A stretch of 64,000 nucleotides of DNA from G963676095 sp963676095 (GTDB lineage Bacteria > Bacteroidota > Bacteroidia > Bacteroidales > Prolixibacteraceae). The stretch lies in contig OY781040.1 in NCBI GenBank assembly GCA_963676095.1, forward strand, positions 4,774,001 through 4,838,000, in the 5' to 3' direction. The stretch's first letter is position 1, and every line of letters starts with the position of its first letter. Both the position numbers and the translations under genes were made by a program. Under the pieces are notes generated by a model. The model was not told the origin of the DNA, did no database searches, and saw only the letters and a program-made list of their open reading frames with translations. Shown here piece by piece: positions 59,855 to 64,000 of the stretch.

Positions 59855-60436
59855 ATGGAAACAAATCTTGAATATAATGATTCATTTCTGTTGATCGCCT
59901 TACAGGAAGGACAGGAGAAGGCTTTCGACTATATATTCCGGAAATTTTACAAGGCACTGTGTGCACAGGCCAATATTTATACCGGTGATCTTGATATTTC
60001 TCAAAGCCTGGTTCAGGATTGTTTTATAAAGTTTTGGGAGACCCGGGAACGTGCGACAGAGATTCAGAATTTGTCTTCCTATCTTTCTTTTATGGTCAGG
60101 AATAAATGCATCGATTATTTAAGGAAGGTCTCCAGAGAAGTGAGTCTGGAGCCTGGAAATGATAAACGGCTAAATGATATTGATTCGGAGACAGCTTTAC
60201 TCTCCGGTGAATTCGAGGAAAAGCTGGTCGAAGCCTTGTCCCGTCTTCCTGAACGTTGCCGCCAGGCATTTGAATATAGCCGCTTCGAGGGGCTTACTTA
60301 CCCCGAAATTGCTTCGCGCATGAATATTTCAATAAAGGCTGTTGAAGCCCTGATGACCCGTTCCCTGAAATTTTTACGCGTTGAATTGAAAGATTATCTG
60401 CCCATTCTTGTTTTATTATTTCAGATGAGACATTAA
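59855..60436 (+). CDS. ECF-family RNA polymerase sigma factor (second)
   Basis: The 193-aa protein has region 2 (AFDYIFRKFYKALCAQANIYTGDLDISQSLVQDCFIKFWETRE) and region 4 (ALSRLPERCRQAFEYSRFEGLTYPEIASRMNISIKAVEALMTRSLKFLRVEL). It is the ECF type that partners with FecR and SusC in Bacteroidota. fecR follows 455 bp downstream, an unusually large gap, and susC follows that. It is distinct from the 43-kb sigma factor in sequence. Confidence 0.92.
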   Translation: METNLEYNDSFLLIALQEGQEKAFDYIFRKFYKALCAQANIYTGDLDISQSLVQDCFIKFWETRERATEIQNLSSYLSFMVRNKCIDYLRKVSREVSLEPGNDKRLNDIDSETALLSGEFEEKLVEALSRLPERCRQAFEYSRFEGLTYPEIASRMNISIKAVEALMTRSLKFLRVELKDYLPILVLLFQMRH

Positions 60437-60891
60437 GCCCTCAAAAGCGAATAGATATCTTGAGAATTTGTGAGTTGGCGAACTGGTGAATGAAAGAATG
60501 AGGGAATGAAGGAATGAGAGAATTAGATCCAAGAACAATAGGAACAGGAGCAATAGATGTTTGAAAGTTTGAATGTTTGACGCTTCGCTGTTGGAGAGGA
60601 GAGCATGGAGCCCAAAAGTGATTAACAACAGTAACCATAGAAACCATAGTAACCATAGAAACAAGAAAAACAATATTAACCATCTACCCCCTCCTTAGCG
60701 TCTTCGAGTCTCAGCGTTCAGTTTAGTGTCAAACGCTCAAACGGCGTAGCCTCAAACCACAGGAACAATGTTAACCATATTAACCATTCTTTACTCCGTA
60801 ACATGATTTTTTAGCAGATTAAAAAAGTTAAAAAATGATGTAGGGTGTTATTTGCCGGGTTACGTCCTTAAACAAATAACATGCGGAAATC
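60437..60891. other. Gene-free stretch between sigma and fecR with low-complexity repeats
   Basis: I see no gene. The stretch holds short near-tandem runs such as GAATGAGGGAATGAAGGAATGAGAG (shortened here to its unit GAATGAG) and AACCATAG(A/T)AACCATAG units on the plus strand. Similar GAGAGAGTGA runs occur at 33200-33230. They look like slippage-prone intergenic filler. Confidence 0.5.
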
Positions 60892-61926
60892 GTGGAAAAG
60901 AAAGAAATAGAATCCTTGCTTATTAAATCGTTTTCTTCCAGGACCACCCCGGAGGAAGAGCTTCAGATCCGAAAATGGACCTCTGAATCAGAGACCAACA
61001 GGAAGGATTTTGATGTCTATAGGGAACTATGGCGGAGGTCGGACCGGCTTTTATTACCGGGTGTTATTGATGTTGAACCTGCTTTGAAAAAAACCAAAAG
61101 AAGGATCGCTGATTTTAATAAAAATGTCAGATGGCTTAGACTGCTGAGACAAGCTGCGGCAGTCCTGGTTACCTCAGCGGTATTGTCTTTTCTGGTAAAT
61201 TATTTTCTCAGGGAAAGATCCTCGGAAGAAGCTGTTGTTTACCAGGAAATAAAGGCAGCTTATGGAACACAAACCAAGCTTTTTTTATCTGATGGTACTT
61301 TGGTGTGGCTCAACTCCGGCAGTTCGCTCAAGTTTCCGGTCAGCTTTGGAAATCTGGATAAGCGGAATGTTATGTTGAGTGGAGAAGGATATTTCGATGT
61401 TGTCAAGAACGAAAAAAAGCCATTTGTGGTGCATACGCCAGATCTGAACGTAACGGTATTGGGAACTTCATTCGATGTTTCTGCATATGCAAATGAACGG
61501 GAAGTAACAGTTGCTTTGCTATGGGGAAAGGTAAGTTTATCGAGAGAGGTTAAAGGCCAGGAACGGGAAATTACAATCCTCAATCCCAATGAGGTGATTG
61601 TTTATGATTCACAGGGTAAGAATTCCCAAAAACTTACCGGACTTGATAACCGGGATATGGATAAATATGTGGCATGGAAAGAAGGGAAAATGGTCTTTTC
61701 TGACGATCCGATAGAAAAACTGGTTACCAGGCTTGAAAACAGGTATAATGTGAAAATTGAAATTGGGGACGATAATTTGAAAAAGTATCATGTCACCGGT
61801 ACTTTTGATGATGTTTCGCTGGACCAGGTATTGAAATACCTAAGCTTATCGACCCCTTTAATTTATAAGTTTCAGGGAAAGCCCGGGGAAGGTGGGCAAC
61901 AGAAAATAATTCTTTTTTCGAAATAA
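60892..61926 (+). CDS. FecR-family anti-sigma factor (second, GTG start)
   Basis: The 344-aa protein starts at a GTG (MEKKEIESLLIKSFSSR). It has an N-terminal sigma-binding helical region, a transmembrane helix (AAAVLVTSAVLSFLVNYFL, about 88-106) and a periplasmic FecR core (IKAAYGTQTKLFLSDGTLVWLNSGSSLKFPVSF...VMLSGEGYFDVVKNEKKPFVVHT..VTVLGTSFDVSAY). The C-terminal FecR-associated fold follows (DDPIEKLVTRLENRYNVKIEI). It controls the preceding sigma factor and receives a signal from the STN-containing SusC encoded downstream. Confidence 0.92.
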   Translation: MEKKEIESLLIKSFSSRTTPEEELQIRKWTSESETNRKDFDVYRELWRRSDRLLLPGVIDVEPALKKTKRRIADFNKNVRWLRLLRQAAAVLVTSAVLSFLVNYFLRERSSEEAVVYQEIKAAYGTQTKLFLSDGTLVWLNSGSSLKFPVSFGNLDKRNVMLSGEGYFDVVKNEKKPFVVHTPDLNVTVLGTSFDVSAYANEREVTVALLWGKVSLSREVKGQEREITILNPNEVIVYDSQGKNSQKLTGLDNRDMDKYVAWKEGKMVFSDDPIEKLVTRLENRYNVKIEIGDDNLKKYHVTGTFDDVSLDQVLKYLSLSTPLIYKFQGKPGEGGQQKIILFSK

Positions 61927-61989
61927 CAAGAATTGTAAAACTAATATAACTTAAAAAAACAGAAGCCTATGAAGTAAATCAAAAAAACA

Positions 61990-62011
61990 GGAAAGTGTTG
62001 ACGCACTTTCC
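61990..62011. other. Hairpin between fecR and susC (second operon)
   Basis: GGAAAGTG (61990-61997) pairs perfectly with CACTTTCC (62004-62011) around TTGACG, in the 158-bp gap before susC. The run after it is only moderately T-rich. It could be an attenuator or processing point that sets different levels for regulator and receptor. Confidence 0.55.
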
Positions 62012-62084
62012 CGTTAATGTGTCTTTTAACCTGAACTGAAGATTCAGGGAAAAATCTAATTTTTAATTAACACATTTCAAATTT

Positions 62085-64000
62085 ATGGAAAAAAATGATA
62101 ATGCACCCAGCATTTTCAAGGGGAATTTATGCTTAGGAGTTTTAAAGATGATGAGAATTACTGTATTCCTGGTGTGCTGTTCTTTTATGACCAGCATAGC
62201 CTCCGGTACGTACTCACAGAGTGCGAAAATTTCGTTGAACCTGAAGCAGACGACCATTCAGGATGCCCTTAAGGAGATTGAAAATATCAGTAATTATTAC
62301 TTTTTGTACAATAATGATCTGATAGATGTCCGTAAGATCGTCGATTTGAAGATTGACAATCAGGATATAAGGAGTGTTTTGGATAAGCTTTTTAGCGGAG
62401 AGCATATAAAATATGTTGTGATGGACCGGCAGATTATTATTTCACCTGCAGACGGGAAATCGGTTTCCCCGGGCAAGCATAATGTTTCTGGTGTAGTAAA
62501 GGATGAAGAGGGTAAAACCTTACCGGGCGTAACAATTACGGTAAAAGGCACAACCAGCGGAACGCTGACAGACATTGACGGGAGGTTTAGCTTTATGGAG
62601 TTACCAGACGATGCTGTTTTGGTATTTTCTTTTGTGGGGATGAAGGCTCAGGAAATCCCGGTTGAAGGGAATTCTGTTATTAATGTGACCATGAGGGAAG
62701 AAACAATAGGTATTGAGGAAGTTGTTGCAATTGGTTATGGGACCACCACAAAAAAGGATTTCACTGGTTCCGTATCGCAGGTTAAGATGGAAGATTCGCC
62801 TTTGGCCCTCATTCCAAAAACGGATGCCATGGATGCTTTAAGGGGAACTGTTCCTGGGATGGCTATTTCTCAGCAACAGGGAGCCGGACAAAGTCCCAGT
62901 CTGCTTATTCGCGGTCAGCGATCGATCAATGGAGGCACAGATCCGTTAATCGTGTTGGATGGCGTTATCTTTATGGGGGCGATGAGGGATATTGATCCGA
63001 CGACGATCGAGAGTATTTCCGTTTTGAAAGATGCTACCTCTGTTGCTGTTTATGGATCCAGAGCAGCCAACGGGGTTGTGATGATTACAACAAAAAAAGG
63101 GAAACAGGGTAAGCCAGTTATTAATTTTCAGAGCTCTTTTGGCGTTTCCAGGGTGATTAATCAGGCAAAGGTCTTAAGCCCTGCAAACTGGATTAAGAAG
63201 GTGAACCTTCTCGAGGGGCTGGATGAAGATGCAGACCCGACCAGCTGGATGTCCGATTTTGAGGATGAAAATTATGCTGCCGGAAAGACGATTAACTGGC
63301 AGGATTTTGTAGAACGTACCGGAACTACCCAGAATCAGTATTTATCCGTTTCCGGTGTTAGTGACAGGACTAATTATTTTATGTCTGCATCTTACAGTTC
63401 AACCGGAGGAGTACTGATCGGTGATGATTACAGCCGCGTAGCCCTTACTTCGAAGTTGACGACGAACATTACCGACTGGCTTGAGGTTGGTGGAGATGTA
63501 AATTATAGTTTTAACGATTATTCAGGTCCGACTACTTACGATATCTACCAGTCAATCCGGCTGACCCCTTACGGACGCGCCTACCGCGATGAAGAAAATA
63601 AGTTGCTGGAAAAATACCCGGCTACAGAAGGGATCTATCGTCTAAATCCTTTGTGGAGTGTAAAGAGCGGTACAATAGACGATCATGATGTTTATTACAC
63701 GACCATCCTGAATGGTCACATGCTTGTAAAATGTCCCTGGATTGAAGGACTGAGCTATCGCATTAATTATTCTTTTACTAAGCGGGACATCGAACGGGAT
63801 TATTTTACCCACGAAGGTTATTATGTGGCAGAAGGTACGTCAGACGATCGTTATTCTGCCTCAACTCTTTCTGATTATCTTGCCAGTGCCAATGGTTATG
63901 TTGCAAGGACAAAGGATATTGCCTGGGTCTGGGATAATATTCTTACCTATAAACATGCTTTTGGCAAACACGCCGTGGACTTAACCGCTGTTTATACCAG
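62085..64000 (+). CDS. SusC/RagA TonB-dependent receptor, 5' part (runs off the window)
   Basis: The frame from the ATG at 62085 is open to the window end (638 codons seen). It encodes a leader with a hydrophobic segment (ITVFLVCCSFMTSIASG), an STN domain (ISLNLKQTTIQDALKEIENISNYYFLY), a carboxypeptidase-like domain (VSGVVKDEEGKTLPGVTITVKGTTSGTLTDIDGRF), and the plug start EEVVAIGYGTTTKKDFTGSVSQVK, with VLKDATSVAVYGSRAANGVVMITTKKGK further on. This is the standard SusC architecture with an STN domain, in agreement with the ECF/FecR genes ahead of it. A second ATG 22 codons later (62151) could be the true start. The SusD partner is expected beyond the window. Confidence 0.95.
   Translation, partial: MEKNDNAPSIFKGNLCLGVLKMMRITVFLVCCSFMTSIASGTYSQSAKISLNLKQTTIQDALKEIENISNYYFLYNNDLIDVRKIVDLKIDNQDIRSVLDKLFSGEHIKYVVMDRQIIISPADGKSVSPGKHNVSGVVKDEEGKTLPGVTITVKGTTSGTLTDIDGRFSFMELPDDAVLVFSFVGMKAQEIPVEGNSVINVTMREETIGIEEVVAIGYGTTTKKDFTGSVSQVKMEDSPLALIPKTDAMDALRGTVPGMAISQQQGAGQSPSLLIRGQRSINGGTDPLIVLDGVIFMGAMRDIDPTTIESISVLKDATSVAVYGSRAANGVVMITTKKGKQGKPVINFQSSFGVSRVINQAKVLSPANWIKKVNLLEGLDEDADPTSWMSDFEDENYAAGKTINWQDFVERTGTTQNQYLSVSGVSDRTNYFMSASYSSTGGVLIGDDYSRVALTSKLTTNITDWLEVGGDVNYSFNDYSGPTTYDIYQSIRLTPYGRAYRDEENKLLEKYPATEGIYRLNPLWSVKSGTIDDHDVYYTTILNGHMLVKCPWIEGLSYRINYSFTKRDIERDYFTHEGYYVAEGTSDDRYSASTLSDYLASANGYVARTKDIAWVWDNILTYKHAFGKHAVDLTAVYT

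Overview
The window is a chromosomal piece of a Bacteroidota bacterium. This rests on two SusC-type TonB-linked receptors (one with its SusD) controlled by ECF sigma/FecR pairs, a one-protein hybrid two-component regulator, a type IX secretion (T9SS) PorV protein and T9SS-sorted cargo, a tmRNA tag reading GENNYALAA, and promoters of the form TTTG-N19/20-TAnnTTTG. The sequence does not fix a genus; an environmental Bacteroidales/Marinilabiliales-like organism is my inference.

Layout. 1-3.2 kb: end of a phage-collar-type gene, a gene-poor stretch with a decayed dispersed repeat, tRNA-Pro(CGG), an alanine/saccharopine-dehydrogenase-like gene and ssrA. 3.3-17.3 kb: one long leftward operon. It encodes a 74-aa mini-receiver, four DUF4402-like pilin/coat subunits, a PapD-like chaperone, an outer-membrane usher with a C-terminal SPOR-like domain, a free-standing copy of that domain, PorV, a 1385-aa SBBP-repeat protein with a T9SS sorting tail, and a small membrane protein. 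At its head is a 400-bp AT-rich segment bounded by perfect 18-bp inverted repeats and holding a perfect Bacteroidota promoter that now points away from the operon. I read this as a phase-variable promoter switch, currently OFF, for a chaperone-usher-like surface fibre coupled to T9SS. It is the most exciting element in the window.

17.3-36.2 kb: a defence island bracketed by inverted copies of a dispersed repeat. It carries an MNT-HEPN protein, an unknown gene, a broken WYL regulator and a complete type I-B CRISPR-Cas locus (cas6, cas8b1/cst1, cas7/cst2, cas5, cas3, cas4, cas1, cas2 and an array of 27 repeats). Non-standard genes are interleaved: a helical-repeat protein, a DUF3024-like protein, a RAYT transposase with its REP palindromes, an acidic protein with a four-Cys cluster, an AAA ATPase and a four-helix-bundle protein. 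The cas8-cas3 block is visibly more AT-rich than the flanking cas genes, which suggests replacement of the interference module.

36.3-50.3 kb: an ECF sigma/FecR/SusC/SusD cluster (leftward) diverging from a hybrid two-component regulator, a GDPD/PI-PLC-like phosphodiesterase and an alkaline-phosphatase-family lipoprotein. With no glycosidase present, this looks like a phosphoester-scavenging locus. 50.3-57 kb: a multi-PAS hybrid kinase and a sigma-54 response regulator in one operon, a truncated glycosyltransferase, and a receiver domain with a C-terminal membrane anchor. 57-59.6 kb: a Tat-exported DUF362 protein and a NapH/NapG-like polyferredoxin fusion. 59.8-64 kb: a second ECF sigma/FecR/SusC operon running off the edge.

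All assignments come from reading translations and motifs by eye; no database search was possible.
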